NCBI RefSeq assembly: GCF_001542775.1
Contig: NZ_CP014145.1
Span: 3,162,001 to 3,226,000 of the forward strand
Direction of reading: 5' to 3'
Length of the DNA: 64,000 bases
Origin: Microterricola viridarii
GTDB taxonomy: Bacteria; Actinomycetota; Actinomycetes; Actinomycetales; Microbacteriaceae
A model generated the notes under the pieces. It was not told the origin of the DNA. It was given only the letters and a program-made list of their open reading frames with translations, and ran no database searches. Each line of letters begins with the position of its first letter. The stretch's first letter is position 1. A program made the position numbers and the translations under genes. Shown here piece by piece: positions 55,630-64,000 of this stretch.

Positions 55630-56439
55630 CTGAGCCGGCTTCGGTCGCGGGCGCGCCCCCGAGCGGGCGGGGGATGCTGTTCCCGTTGGTTGAGTAGACA
55701 ACGGGGAGATGCCTGTTCCCGTTGGTCGAGTAGCGAGGAACGAGCGTATCGAGACCTCGCACCCGGCTCGGTTTCGTGTCGGAAGCCGGGTCTCGATACG
55801 GCCCTGGCGGGCCTACTCGACCAGCGGGGGAGGAGCGCCGGCCCGCTGGTTGAGCTCCCTCTCGCTGGTTGAACCCCGACCCGCTGGTTGAGCTTGTCGA
55901 AACCCCGCCCAGGAGCGCCCTCCACCAGCTGGTCGAGTAGCGAGGAACGAGCGTATCGAGACCTCGCAGTGCCGGAAGCCGGGTCTCGATACGGCCCTGG
56001 CGGGCCTACTCGACCAGCGGGGGAGGAGTGCCGGCCCGCTGGTTGAGCTTCCTCCCGCTGGTTGAGCTTGTCGAAACCCCGCCCGGGAGCGCCCCTCCAC
56101 CCGTTGGTCGAGTAGCGAGGAACGAGCGTATCGAGACTTCGCACCCGGCTCGGTTTCGTGCTGGAAGCCGGGTCTCGATACGGCCCTGGCGGGCCTACTC
56201 GACCAGAGGGGGAGGAGCTCCCTCCTGCTGGTTGAGCTTGTCGAAACCCCGCCCGGGAGCGCCCCTCCACCTGTTGGTCGAGTAGCGAGGAACGAGCGTA
56301 TCGAGACTTCGCACCCGGCTCGGTTTCGTGCCGGAAGTCGGGTCTCGATACGGCCCTGGCGGGCCTACTCGACCAGCGGGAGGGCGGGTGCCTTGGCTTC
56401 GGTCGCACGCTCCCTCGAGCCAACGGGCGGGGGAGTGGG
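55630..56439. repeat. Array of large nested palindromic repeats
   Basis: This 810-bp gap has no credible gene. Four units begin near 55721, 55928, 56103 and 56273 (spacings about 207, 175 and 170 bp). In unit 1, outer arms TGGTCGAGTAG (55723-55733) and CTACTCGACCA (55813-55823) enclose inner arms CGTATCGAGAC (55745-55755) and GTCTCGATACG (55790-55800). Between units lie reverse-oriented CTGGTTGAGCTTGTCGAAAC copies. The array ends with a GGCTTCGGTCGC...CTCGAGCCA element at 56394-56422. I recall similar palindromic repeats in Microbacteriaceae genomes. Confidence 0.92.
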
Positions 56440-57858
56440 CTACTGGATGGGGTGCGCGGAGCGGATGCGATCGGCCGGGTCGTACTGCGCCTTGGCCGCG
56501 CGCAGCCGGGCGAGTGTTGCCGCCGGGTAGAGCTGCTCCGGCGCGGCGCTCGACTCCCGGAAGTTGATGTAGTCGATGCCGCTCTGCCAGGGCCGAGTCG
56601 CGTCGAGCACCGCGGATGCCGCCGACTCCACCATGGCCGCCGCCTCCGGCGTCGGCGCGATGCCGACCGCGTAGATCAGGAAGCGGCCGTGCAGGCTGTC
56701 CACGGCGCCACCTCCCGGTGCCGGCACAGAGACGGCCCCGCCGAGCTGGCGGATTTCAACGGCCAGCAGCGGCGACTCCACGTCCGGTCCGGCCAGCTGC
56801 ACGAGCAGCTCGATGGCCTCGCGCGGCAGCTCGGCGAGGTTCGCACCGTCCCCGGCGCCGGGCACCGGCCCCGGTGGGTCCATGTGCACCTCGCCGAGGC
56901 GGCCCACCGGCATCAGCCCGAAGGTGTCGATGATCGGCCCGAGGTCGCGCAGCGGGGAGAGCGTGGCCTCGGCTGCGGCCGAGCGCTCCGCGTCGGATTC
57001 GCTGCCAGCCGGCTGGTCCACGGCGATCGCCCCGTCGATGGCGACGAAGCGTTGGCCGCGCAGGAACTCCGGCAGCTCGGGCATCGGCGGCACGCGCAGC
57101 AAGCGCAGGCTGGTGGTGGCGCTCTCGTCGGCGTCCCTGCTCCACTGCTCCCATGCGGTGAGCACCTCGGCGGCGCGCTCCAACGGGAACAGCAGCATGC
57201 CGGCGTAGGCGTCGCGCACGGCGAAGACGCGCATGGTGATCGCGGTGACCACGGCGTAGTTGCCGCCGCCGCCTCGCAGCGCGTAGAACAGCTCTCCCTC
57301 GGTCTCGGCGGTGGCGCGCAGGATGCGGCCGTCGCCAGTGACGGCCTCGATCTCGGTCACGTGCGAGGCGGCGAGGCCGAGGCTACGGGCGAACCAGCTG
57401 AGGCCGCCGCCGAGCAGGTAGCCGGCGACGCCGACATCCGGGGCGGAACCGGCCAGGCCCATCAGACCGTGCTCGGCCAGAGCTGCGGTGACGTCTGCCC
57501 AGATCACACCCGAGCCCACGCGCACGGTGAGCGCCTCGGTGTCGACATCGATGCCGGCGAGGGCCGTGGTGCGGATCAGGAGGCTGCCGGCCAGGTCGCC
57601 GAGCGGAGCGGCCATGTGGCCGGTGCCCTGAGCGACGACACGCAGCTCGTGCTCCGCCGCGAAGAGGATGGCCTGGCGCACGTCGTCGGCGTTGCGTGGG
57701 GCGACGACGGCGTCCGGGTGCTGGTCCGCGCTCAGGTTCCAGGCCTGCCGGGCCGCGTCCCAGCCGGCATCCGCCGGCGTCGTGACGACCCCGGCGATGC
57801 GCCCGGCCAACTGGGCGTAGACCTCGGCGGGCAACGAAGTGGATTCTGCGATGGTCAT
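56440..57858 (-). CDS. FAD-binding oxidoreductase (berberine-bridge / PCMH type)
   Basis: A 472-aa oxidase. The FAD part is VVAPRNADDVRQAILFAAEH, QGTGHMAAP (covalent flavin site histidine) and YLLGGGLSWFARSLGL. The second typical Cys attachment site is not evident, so single covalent linkage is likely. The C-terminal motif YPAATLARLRAAKAQYDPAD matches the berberine-bridge end. ATG at 57858 with AAGAAGG ahead fits best. The substrate is unknown. Confidence 0.9.
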   Translation of the reverse strand: MTIAESTSLPAEVYAQLAGRIAGVVTTPADAGWDAARQAWNLSADQHPDAVVAPRNADDVRQAILFAAEHELRVVAQGTGHMAAPLGDLAGSLLIRTTALAGIDVDTEALTVRVGSGVIWADVTAALAEHGLMGLAGSAPDVGVAGYLLGGGLSWFARSLGLAASHVTEIEAVTGDGRILRATAETEGELFYALRGGGGNYAVVTAITMRVFAVRDAYAGMLLFPLERAAEVLTAWEQWSRDADESATTSLRLLRVPPMPELPEFLRGQRFVAIDGAIAVDQPAGSESDAERSAAAEATLSPLRDLGPIIDTFGLMPVGRLGEVHMDPPGPVPGAGDGANLAELPREAIELLVQLAGPDVESPLLAVEIRQLGGAVSVPAPGGGAVDSLHGRFLIYAVGIAPTPEAAAMVESAASAVLDATRPWQSGIDYINFRESSAAPEQLYPAATLARLRAAKAQYDPADRIRSAHPIQ

Positions 57859-58087
57859 AGTGGCCTTCTTCTCGGGATTGTGGCGCGACCGGAGAGGATG
57901 CCGACCCCTGCCACAGCAGCGGGGTCGAGGCGGAGAAACCCGTGGACCGCGTCGATGCGAGACGATTTTCGGCCGCACCGAGAACCCACGGTAGGCGGGG
58001 TGCACACCGATGGCCTCAGGGGTTTCCCTGAACCGATCGGCGACCTCGGACGACCGCCCAGGGGTCTCGGGCCGGGGGCCACCCGCC

Positions 58088-58459
58088 CTAGATGTCGACG
58101 ATTTCCTTGCCGAGCGGGGCCAGCGAGACAGGCACCATCTTGAAGTTGGCGATGCCGAACGGGATGCCGATGATCGTGATGCACAGTGCGATGCCAGAGA
58201 GGATGTGGCCGATCGCGAGCCACAGCCCGGCGACGATGACCCAGATCACGTTGCCGAGGAACGACCAGACACCGGAGGTGGGCTTGTTCACGACGGTCTT
58301 GCCGAACGGCCAGAGAGCGTAGGCCCCGATGCGGAACGAGGCGATGCCCCAGGGGATCGTGACGATCAGGATGCAGCAGACCACCCCGGCGACCAGGTAA
58401 CCGAGGAACAGCCAGAAGCCGCTGAGAACCAGCCAGATGATGTTGAGCAGCGTCTTCAT
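58088..58459 (-). CDS. YccF family inner-membrane protein
   Basis: A 123-aa protein with four membrane helices and two copies of the YccF-type motif: GIASFRIGAYALWPFGKTVV and GIANFKMVPVSLAPLGKEIV. The function is unknown. It starts at ATG 58459 and is divergent from the M13 peptidase gene. Confidence 0.9.
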   Translation of the reverse strand: MKTLLNIIWLVLSGFWLFLGYLVAGVVCCILIVTIPWGIASFRIGAYALWPFGKTVVNKPTSGVWSFLGNVIWVIVAGLWLAIGHILSGIALCITIIGIPFGIANFKMVPVSLAPLGKEIVDI

Positions 58460-58574
58460 AGTCCTCACAGTGAAGCAGTTCTGGCAGGGCTTCGCACGCT
58501 CGCCGCGCATCGACCGCTTCGCCACTGGCGGAATCCCTCCGGTTCTGAGTGGGCTTCCCCATAGGCTGAGGGGC

Positions 58575-60536
58575 ATGACCGCTGCGACGACTGCTTCTGG
58601 AATTGTGCTCGACGAACTCGACCCGGCCGTGCGCCCGCAAGATGACTTGTTCCGCCACGTCAACGGCAAGTGGATCGCACGCACCGAGATCCCGTCCGAC
58701 AAAGCCCGCTACGGCTCGTTCTACGTGCTGCACGAAGAAGCCGAGGAGGCCGTGCGCGAGATCATCAACGAGTCGCAGGGCGCGCCGGCCGACACAGAGG
58801 CGCGCAAGATCGGCGACCTGTTCACGAGCTTCATGGACGAGGAGCGCATCGAGAACCTCGGCGTGACGCCGATCGCCGGCCAGCTCGCTGCCGCGGCATC
58901 CGTCTCCTCCGTGCCCGAGTTCCTCGCCACGCTCGGCGAGCTCGAGCGGGCCGGCGTCAGCGGCTTCTACCAGCTCTTCGTCGACAACGACCCGGGCGAC
59001 CCGGAGCGCTACCTCGTCTTCGCCGAGCAGGGCGGCATCGGCCTGCCGGATGAGAGCTACTTCCGTGAGGAGAAGTTCGCCGACATCCGCACCGCCTACA
59101 AGGCCCACCTGGAGCGCATGTTCCGCCTGGCCGGCCTGAGCGAGCCCGCCGAGCGCGCCGAGCGCGTCTTCGCTCTCGAGACCGCGATCGCCGGGCTGCA
59201 CTGGGACAACGTGGCCAGCCGCGACAGCGAGAAGACCTACAACCTGATGAGCTGGGCGGATGCCGCCAGCCTCGTCCAGGCCGACCTCGCCATCTGGCGC
59301 GACGCCATGGGAGCCCCGACTGGCGTGTTCAACGAGCTCGTGCTGCGCCAGCCCAGCTTCACCAGCGGGCTCAGCGAGCTGCTCGTCGAGGAGCGCCTCG
59401 GGCAGTGGCGCGACTGGATGTCCTGGCAGGTCATCCGCGGCGCGGCCGCCTACCTGACCGCCGAGATCGTCGAGGCGAACTTCGACTTCTACGGCCGCAC
59501 GCTCACCGGCACCCCCGAGATGCGCGAGCGCTGGAAGCGCGGCGTCTCGCTCGTCGAGGGCGCGCTCGGCGAGGCCGTCGGCCACATCTACGTCGACAAG
59601 CACTTCCCGGAGTCGGCGAAGACCGCCATGGACGTGCTCGTCGCCAACCTGGTCGAGGCCTACCGGCAGTCGATCACCACGCTGGACTGGATGAGCGCCG
59701 AGACCCGCGAGCGCGCCCTCGACAAGCTCGACAAGTTCACGCCGAAGATCGGCTACCCGGTGAAGTGGCGCGACTACTCGCTGCTCAGCATCGACCCGAC
59801 CGACCTGATCGGCAACGTGCGGGCGGTCAGCGAGTTCGAGTTCAACCGCGAGCTCGGCAAGATCGGCAAGCCGATCGACCGCGACGAGTGGTTCATGACG
59901 CCGCAGACCATCAATGCCTACTACAACCCCGGCTTCAACGAGATCGTGTTCCCCGCCGCCATCCTGCAGCCGCCGTTCTTCGACGAGGCTCGGGATGCCG
60001 CAGCCAACTACGGCGCGATTGGCGCCGTCATCGGCCACGAAATCGGCCACGGCTTCGACGACCAGGGCTCCAAGTACGACGGCGACGGCCGCCTCACCGA
60101 CTGGTGGACAGAGGCCGACCGGGCCGCGTTCGAGCAGCGCACGGCATCCCTCATCGCCCAGTTCGACGCCCTCGCTCCGGCTCAGGTGCCCGACCACCAT
60201 GTGAACGGCGCGCTCACGATCGGCGAGAACATCGGCGACCTCGGCGGACTCGCCATCGCCTGGAAGGCTTACCTGATCTCGCTAGATGGCACAGAGCCGC
60301 CCGTGCTCGACGGTCTGACCGGGGCGCAGCGCTTCTTCCTCAGCTGGGCGCAGGCCTGGCAGATGAAGGGGCGCGACGAGGAGGTCATCCGCCTGCTCGC
60401 CATCGACCCGCACTCGCCGAACGAGTTCCGCTGCAACCAGATCGTGCGCAACATCGACGAGTTCTACAGTGCATTCGACGTGACCGAGGCGGATGCCGCC
60501 TGGCTGCCGCCCGAGGAGCGCGTCACGATCTGGTGA
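58575..60536 (+). CDS. M13-family zinc metallopeptidase (neprilysin-like)
   Basis: A 653-aa cytoplasmic oligopeptidase. Zinc site HEIGH at 488-492 and third ligand Glu551 in GENIGDLGG. Other family signs: NPGFNEIVFPAAILQPPFF before the zinc site and SPNEFRCNQIVRN at the end. No signal peptide. ATG at 58575 follows GAGGGG. It probably cuts peptides of up to a few dozen residues. Confidence 0.95.
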   Translation: MTAATTASGIVLDELDPAVRPQDDLFRHVNGKWIARTEIPSDKARYGSFYVLHEEAEEAVREIINESQGAPADTEARKIGDLFTSFMDEERIENLGVTPIAGQLAAAASVSSVPEFLATLGELERAGVSGFYQLFVDNDPGDPERYLVFAEQGGIGLPDESYFREEKFADIRTAYKAHLERMFRLAGLSEPAERAERVFALETAIAGLHWDNVASRDSEKTYNLMSWADAASLVQADLAIWRDAMGAPTGVFNELVLRQPSFTSGLSELLVEERLGQWRDWMSWQVIRGAAAYLTAEIVEANFDFYGRTLTGTPEMRERWKRGVSLVEGALGEAVGHIYVDKHFPESAKTAMDVLVANLVEAYRQSITTLDWMSAETRERALDKLDKFTPKIGYPVKWRDYSLLSIDPTDLIGNVRAVSEFEFNRELGKIGKPIDRDEWFMTPQTINAYYNPGFNEIVFPAAILQPPFFDEARDAAANYGAIGAVIGHEIGHGFDDQGSKYDGDGRLTDWWTEADRAAFEQRTASLIAQFDALAPAQVPDHHVNGALTIGENIGDLGGLAIAWKAYLISLDGTEPPVLDGLTGAQRFFLSWAQAWQMKGRDEEVIRLLAIDPHSPNEFRCNQIVRNIDEFYSAFDVTEADAAWLPPEERVTIW

Positions 60537-60631
60537 GCGTCGCGGGTTTGTGCACGTCGGCTGGAGGGTGCCGCGCCGGGACGAAGGAGCAGCGCAGCGC
60601 CCGAAGCCCGGGAGCCGACGTGATCGGGTGT

Positions 60632-60662
60632 GGGCTTCGGTCGCTGGCGCTCCCTCGAGCCA
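60632..60662. repeat. Dispersed GGCTTCGGTCGC element
   Basis: GGGCTTCGGTCGCTGGCGCTC, followed by CCTCGAGCC, matches the marker of the left-end array and the copy at 56394. The rest of the 260-bp gap 60537-60795 shows nothing else. Confidence 0.75.
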
Positions 60663-60795
60663 ACGCGGGGGTCGTGGCGTATTCAGCCTCGGGAGCTACA
60701 CTCTGTGGAGACCCGTGACAGTGCCTGTTTCGGGTGACATTTCCGCCGGGCCAGGGGAGCCGGGCGATCCACTGATTCAACCCGAAGGATGACGC

Positions 60796-61719
60796 TTGAC
60801 CAGCCCTGCCCCGCACTCTGAACGACGAGTGCGTCAGGCTGCGCTCGATCGGGGCAGACACCAGGGCGGCGAGCCGAACGAGAACTTCGGGCGCGGCTTC
60901 TCGGCGCTCGCCGACCTCGCCGTCAACGGCGTGCAGCTGACGGCCCACGCCAGCGATCTGGCCACCGGGCGCGTGCTGTTCTCGGTCGACGACCACGTCT
61001 CGATGCCGACCGCCGGCATCGGCAAGGTGCTGCTGCTCATCGAGGTCGCCGCCCAGCTGAGCGACCCGGAGTTTGAGCCGGCGATGGCCGGCGGGCTGGC
61101 GATCCTCGACCGTTTCGCCGGCGATGCCGTCGGCGCGGAGGGCCTCTGGCAGCACCTGCAGGCGCCGGCGCTGCCGGTGGCCGACCTGGCCGCCCTCGTC
61201 GGGGCATCCGGCGACAACCTGGCCAGCAACGTTCTGCTGCGGGTCATCGGCCTGGAGGCCGTGCGCACCCGCGGCGAATCTCTCGGGCTCAGTCGCACCG
61301 CGCTGCTGGACATCGTGCGCGACAACCGTGGGCCGGATGACGCCCCGCAGCTGTCGGTCGGCTCTGCCGGCGAACTGGCCTGGCTGTTCACGGCCCTCGC
61401 CCGCGGCGAGGTCGTCTCGCCCGAGGTCTCACAGCGCGTCGTCGGCTGGCTCTCGCTGCACGCCGACCTCTCGATGGTCGCCAACGCCTTCGGCCTGGTG
61501 CCGCTGGCCCACCGCGAGTCCGACCACGGGCTGTTGCTGGTGAACATGACGGGAACGGCCCCCGGAGTGCGCAGCGAGGTCGGCGTGCTGCGCGGCCCGC
61601 GCGCCGGCGTCAGCTACATGGTGTCGATGCAGTTCGCCGACACCGCGCTCTCGGCCCGGCTCGAGGTGCTCGACGGCATGCGCCAGGTCGGCGTGGACCT
61701 GCTGGAGTACGTGCACTGA
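60796..61719 (+). CDS. Class A beta-lactamase-like protein lacking the catalytic serine
   Basis: A 307-aa protein with the class A fold: ASGDNLASN fits the SDN loop, and the helix before it (PTAGIGKVLLLIEV) is the SxxK helix. At the nucleophile position the codon is GGC (Gly), so the motif reads GIGK; relatives I recall have PTASVGK. One base change (AGC to GGC) accounts for this. No signal peptide. It starts at TTG 60796, after AAGGA. It is likely a non-hydrolytic relative, or an enzyme inactivated recently. Confidence 0.8.
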   Translation: MTSPAPHSERRVRQAALDRGRHQGGEPNENFGRGFSALADLAVNGVQLTAHASDLATGRVLFSVDDHVSMPTAGIGKVLLLIEVAAQLSDPEFEPAMAGGLAILDRFAGDAVGAEGLWQHLQAPALPVADLAALVGASGDNLASNVLLRVIGLEAVRTRGESLGLSRTALLDIVRDNRGPDDAPQLSVGSAGELAWLFTALARGEVVSPEVSQRVVGWLSLHADLSMVANAFGLVPLAHRESDHGLLLVNMTGTAPGVRSEVGVLRGPRAGVSYMVSMQFADTALSARLEVLDGMRQVGVDLLEYVH

Positions 61720-61725
61720 GCACGG

Positions 61726-61791
61726 GTTTCGACAAGCTCAACCAGCGGGTGGGGCTCAACCGGCGGGTGGGGATCAACCAGCGGGTGGGGC
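61726..61791. repeat. 18-bp tandem repeat between converging genes
   Basis: GGTTTCGACAAGCTCAACCA is followed by three 18-bp units like GCGGGTGGGGCTCAACCG. It is the same family as the coding repeat at 53737. Confidence 0.85.
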
Positions 61792-62232
61792 TCAGTCGAT
61801 GAGGCCGAGGGCGGCCAGGCGCTGCAGCACCTCGGCGCCGGCGGGCGGGCAACGGTCGACGTCTGCCGCGGTCACCCAGTGCAGGGCGCTCACCTCGGCC
61901 GACGGCTCCGGGGTGACGCCCGCCGCCACGGCGGCCTCCACCCCGAACACGTGCATGCGCACCAGGCGCCCCTCCGGTTCGCCGTGCGCCTGCGTCGTGA
62001 CCTCGAACAGTTCGCTGAGCGAGTCGGTCGGGAGTTCGATCGCCACCTCCTCGCGAGCCTCGCGCGCGGCGGCATCCTGCACCGTCTCGCCGGCATCGAT
62101 CTTGCCGCCAGGCATGTAGTGCACCGCGCGCCCGCGCGCCGTGACCATCAGCACGCGGCGGTCGCGGATCAGGGCGACGGCCGCCACGTGGATGTCGGGC
62201 AGTGCCGCGCCGGGCAGATCAGAAGAGCTCAC
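61792..62232 (-). CDS. Nudix hydrolase
   Basis: A Nudix protein of about 146 aa. The box is GGKIDAGETVQDAAAREARE, then EVAI, with alanine where the last glycine is usual. The N-terminus is HVAAVALIRDRRVLMV. It is close to MutT-like enzymes; the substrate is not known. GTG at 62232 is taken as the start; TTG at 62244 is an alternative. It converges with the beta-lactamase-like gene across the repeat. Confidence 0.82.
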   Translation of the reverse strand: MSSSDLPGAALPDIHVAAVALIRDRRVLMVTARGRAVHYMPGGKIDAGETVQDAAAREAREEVAIELPTDSLSELFEVTTQAHGEPEGRLVRMHVFGVEAAVAAGVTPEPSAEVSALHWVTAADVDRCPPAGAEVLQRLAALGLID

Positions 62233-62253
62233 ACTTCTATTCAAGCGCAGCGC

Positions 62254-63084
62254 TCAGGGGTGCTGCTCACTCGTGAACACGTCATTGAGCGTGACGGTCT
62301 GCAGGCCGCGCTCGCTGAGGAGTGCCTGCAGCTGAGGGAACACCCGCGTGACCGGGTCGAAGTTCAGGTGGCCGATCACGATGTGTTGGGGCAGGAACCA
62401 CTGCGTTGCGAAATCCATCACCTGCTGTTCGGTGATCAGGCCGGAGTCGGACAGCGAGCCGTACCAAAGCGTGGGAACGGTGTACCCGATGCTCGCGGCG
62501 AGGGCGTCGACCCTCTCGTCATGGGCGCCGTATGGCGGTCGAAAGTACGGCCGGGCGTCGACGCCCCACGTCTGCTCGATGAAGTCGTGGGCGCGCTGCA
62601 GCTCCGAGAGCACCTCCTCGTCGGAGATCGTGGTGAGGTCGGCGTGTGACCAGGTGTGGTTGCCGAGTTGGATCTGCCCGGAGGCCACGAGGGGTCGCAG
62701 GGCCTCGATGTTCGCATCCCAGGCGTCGTACCCTCCGGTGACAAAGAGGGTCAGGCGCGTGCCCGTCTCGGCGGCGAACGCGGCGTAGGCGGCGATCACG
62801 GCGGCGCTGGAGCCGTCATCCGCCGTCCAGGCGAGCAGCGAGCCATCGCCAGGCAGGCTGCTCAGCGTCCCCGTGCCGACGGGCACGCGGGCCAGCTGTG
62901 GCGCTGGCTGAGGCTGCGGGACGAGCTCAGGGCCCGGCGGGTGGGCAGGAACCGGACGGGGCTCTGCCGGCGGCGGGGCCAGAGGCCGCACACCGGCCGA
63001 CGTGGGCCGCGACACCGTCGCGCAGGAGGCCAGCGCCAGCACCGCCCCGACCGTCCCGATCGAGAGAAAACCCCGCCTGTCCAT
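62254..63084 (-). CDS. Polysaccharide deacetylase lipoprotein
   Basis: A 276-aa exported protein. The lipoprotein signal ends in LALASC (Cys20), followed by a Pro-rich linker. The NodB domain has TADDGSS (catalytic Asp), the metal motif NHTWSHADL and RPPYGAHDE, so it probably removes N-acetyl groups from peptidoglycan or another glycan at the cell surface. It stands 9 bp upstream of the Nudix start, on the same strand. Confidence 0.9.
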   Translation of the reverse strand: MDRRGFLSIGTVGAVLALASCATVSRPTSAGVRPLAPPPAEPRPVPAHPPGPELVPQPQPAPQLARVPVGTGTLSSLPGDGSLLAWTADDGSSAAVIAAYAAFAAETGTRLTLFVTGGYDAWDANIEALRPLVASGQIQLGNHTWSHADLTTISDEEVLSELQRAHDFIEQTWGVDARPYFRPPYGAHDERVDALAASIGYTVPTLWYGSLSDSGLITEQQVMDFATQWFLPQHIVIGHLNFDPVTRVFPQLQALLSERGLQTVTLNDVFTSEQHP

Positions 63085-63255
63085 GCATGCCCCCCAGCAG
63101 CCGCGCCGTCGCGCTGGCCCGATACTACGCCCGGTTCGCCCGAGTGGCGCGACATGGCCACTCCGGCGTGGTGCAGCCCGCCGCGCCTCCGCCGTAAACT
63201 GGTGAGACTGTTCGCTCGGGCCTTTGAGCCCTGATCACGCCCCATTGGAGCCACC

Positions 63256-64000
63256 ATGGCCGCACCCAGCCGTCTCGACGCCGTCATCGCCCTCGCCCGC
63301 CACCGCGGGTTCGTGTTCCAGGCCGGTGAGATCTACGGAGGTTCGCGCTCGGCCTGGGACTACGGACCGCTCGGCACCGAGCTCAAGGAGAACATCAAGC
63401 GCCAGTGGTGGCGCTTCATGGTGCAGAGCCGCGACGACGTCGTCGGCCTGGACTCCAGCGTGATCCTGCCCAAGCAGGTGTGGGAGGCATCCGGCCACGT
63501 CGAGGTCTTCAGCGACCCGCTGGTCGAATGCCAGAGCTGCCACAAGCGCTTCCGTGCCGACCACCTGGAAGAGGAGTACGAGGAGAAGAAGGGCCGCGCG
63601 CCCGAGAACGGCCTCGATGACATTGCCTGCCCGAACTGCGGCAACCGCCACACCTGGACAGAGCCGCGCGCCTTCTCCGGCCTGCTGAAGACGTTCCTCG
63701 GCCCGGTCGACGACGAGTCCGGCATGCACTACCTGCGCCCGGAGACGGCCCAGGGCATCTTCGTGAACTTCGCCAACGTGCTGCAGGCTTCGCGCCTCAA
63801 GCCGCCGTTCGGAATCGGCCAGATCGGCAAGAGCTTCCGCAATGAGATCACACCCGGAAACTTCATCTTCCGCACCCGTGAGTTCGAGCAGATGGAGATG
63901 GAATTCTTTGTCGAGCCCGGCACGGATGAGGAGTGGCAGGAGTACTGGATGGAGCAGCGGATGAGCTGGTACACCGGTCTCGGCATCAACCCCGAGAACC
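63256..64000 (+). CDS. glyS: Glycyl-tRNA synthetase (homodimeric type), 5' part
   Basis: The first 248 codons of a class II glycyl-tRNA synthetase of the single-chain alpha2 type, cut by the window end. Motif 1 and neighbours are visible: [18 protein letters not shown] at the start, [16 protein letters not shown], and [20 protein letters not shown] (motif 2). A zinc-binding insert is marked by CQSCHKRF and CPNCGN. ATG at 63256 follows TTGGAGCCACC. Confidence 0.96.
   Translation, partial: MAAPSRLDAVIALARHRGFVFQAGEIYGGSRSAWDYGPLGTELKENIKRQWWRFMVQSRDDVVGLDSSVILPKQVWEASGHVEVFSDPLVECQSCHKRFRADHLEEEYEEKKGRAPENGLDDIACPNCGNRHTWTEPRAFSGLLKTFLGPVDDESGMHYLRPETAQGIFVNFANVLQASRLKPPFGIGQIGKSFRNEITPGNFIFRTREFEQMEMEFFVEPGTDEEWQEYWMEQRMSWYTGLGINPEN

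Noticed and set aside
55630-56439. Possible CRISPR array
   Set aside because: Units are of uneven length (170-207 bp spacing), are palindromic along their whole length, have no uniform short repeat with unique spacers, and no cas gene is near.
57855-60200. A 781-aa leftward open frame across the M13 peptidase
   Set aside because: It covers yccF and the M13 gene in antisense and shows only repetitive Ala/Gly/Arg composition with no family motif.

Overview
The window is about 64 kb of high-GC actinobacterial chromosome carrying the replication origin. It most likely comes from the family Microbacteriaceae or a close relative. That placement is an inference from the gene order (parB-parA-rsmG-jag-yidC-yidD-rnpA-rpmH-dnaA-oriC-dnaN-gnd-recF-DUF721-gyrB-gyrA), the pknB/pknA/pbpA/rodA/pstP/fha cluster, a NucS mismatch endonuclease, a class E sortase and the codon bias. 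No phage, insertion sequence, CRISPR array or rRNA operon was seen.

Layout. 1-1007: non-coding, with a roughly 200-bp tandem repeat and two parS sites. 1008-6540: leftward segregation, ribosome-modification and membrane-insertion genes ending in rpmH. 6541-8879: dnaA between two DnaA-box regions, with oriC at 8443-8879. 8880-17925: rightward replication genes dnaN, gnd, recF, a DciA-like gene, gyrB, gyrA and a DUF3566 membrane gene. 17996-18252: tRNA-Ile, tRNA-Ala and a terminator. 18272-23048: Nudix, a frameshifted small gene, cyclophilin, rhomboid, a striking second DnaA-box cluster (20911-21010), crgA, class E sortase, a 52-aa membrane protein and pabA/trpG. 23080-32004: leftward cell-wall signalling operon fhaA-fhaB-pstP-rodA-pbpA-pknA-pknB. 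32244-32326: tRNA-Leu. 32526-48300: accessory genes (duplicated ABC-2/YhgE-like exporter with divergent TetR, clostripain-like lipoprotein, MarR with two alpha/beta hydrolases, HAD phosphatases, serine hydrolase, DUF2804, nucS, MFS). 48391-55629: LacI regulator, a SoxR / flavin reductase / superoxide dismutase stress locus, a MATE pump and an ABC exporter. 55630-56440: array of nested palindromic repeats. 56440-64000: FAD oxidase, YccF, M13 peptidase, a beta-lactamase-like protein without its serine, Nudix, polysaccharide deacetylase and the start of glyS.

How the genes work together: DnaA, DnaN, RecF, gyrase and the DUF721 protein act at the origin. ParA, ParB and four parS sites segregate it. 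The Ser/Thr kinases, phosphatase and FHA proteins are encoded with the PBP and SEDS enzymes they are known to control in actinobacteria, and CrgA and the sortase lie beside them. SoxR probably activates the flavin reductase and perhaps sodA through a 20-bp operator.

Main unusual points: (1) six DnaA-box-like 9-mers in 100 bp, 12 kb from oriC; (2) a ~200-bp repeat array beside parS; (3) four broken genes, each restored by one extra C in a C4-C5 run, which suggests assembly undercalls rather than true pseudogenes; (4) an 18-bp repeat related to dispersed intergenic repeats that forms the C-terminus of an ABC ATPase; (5) a class A beta-lactamase-fold protein with glycine in place of the nucleophilic serine.
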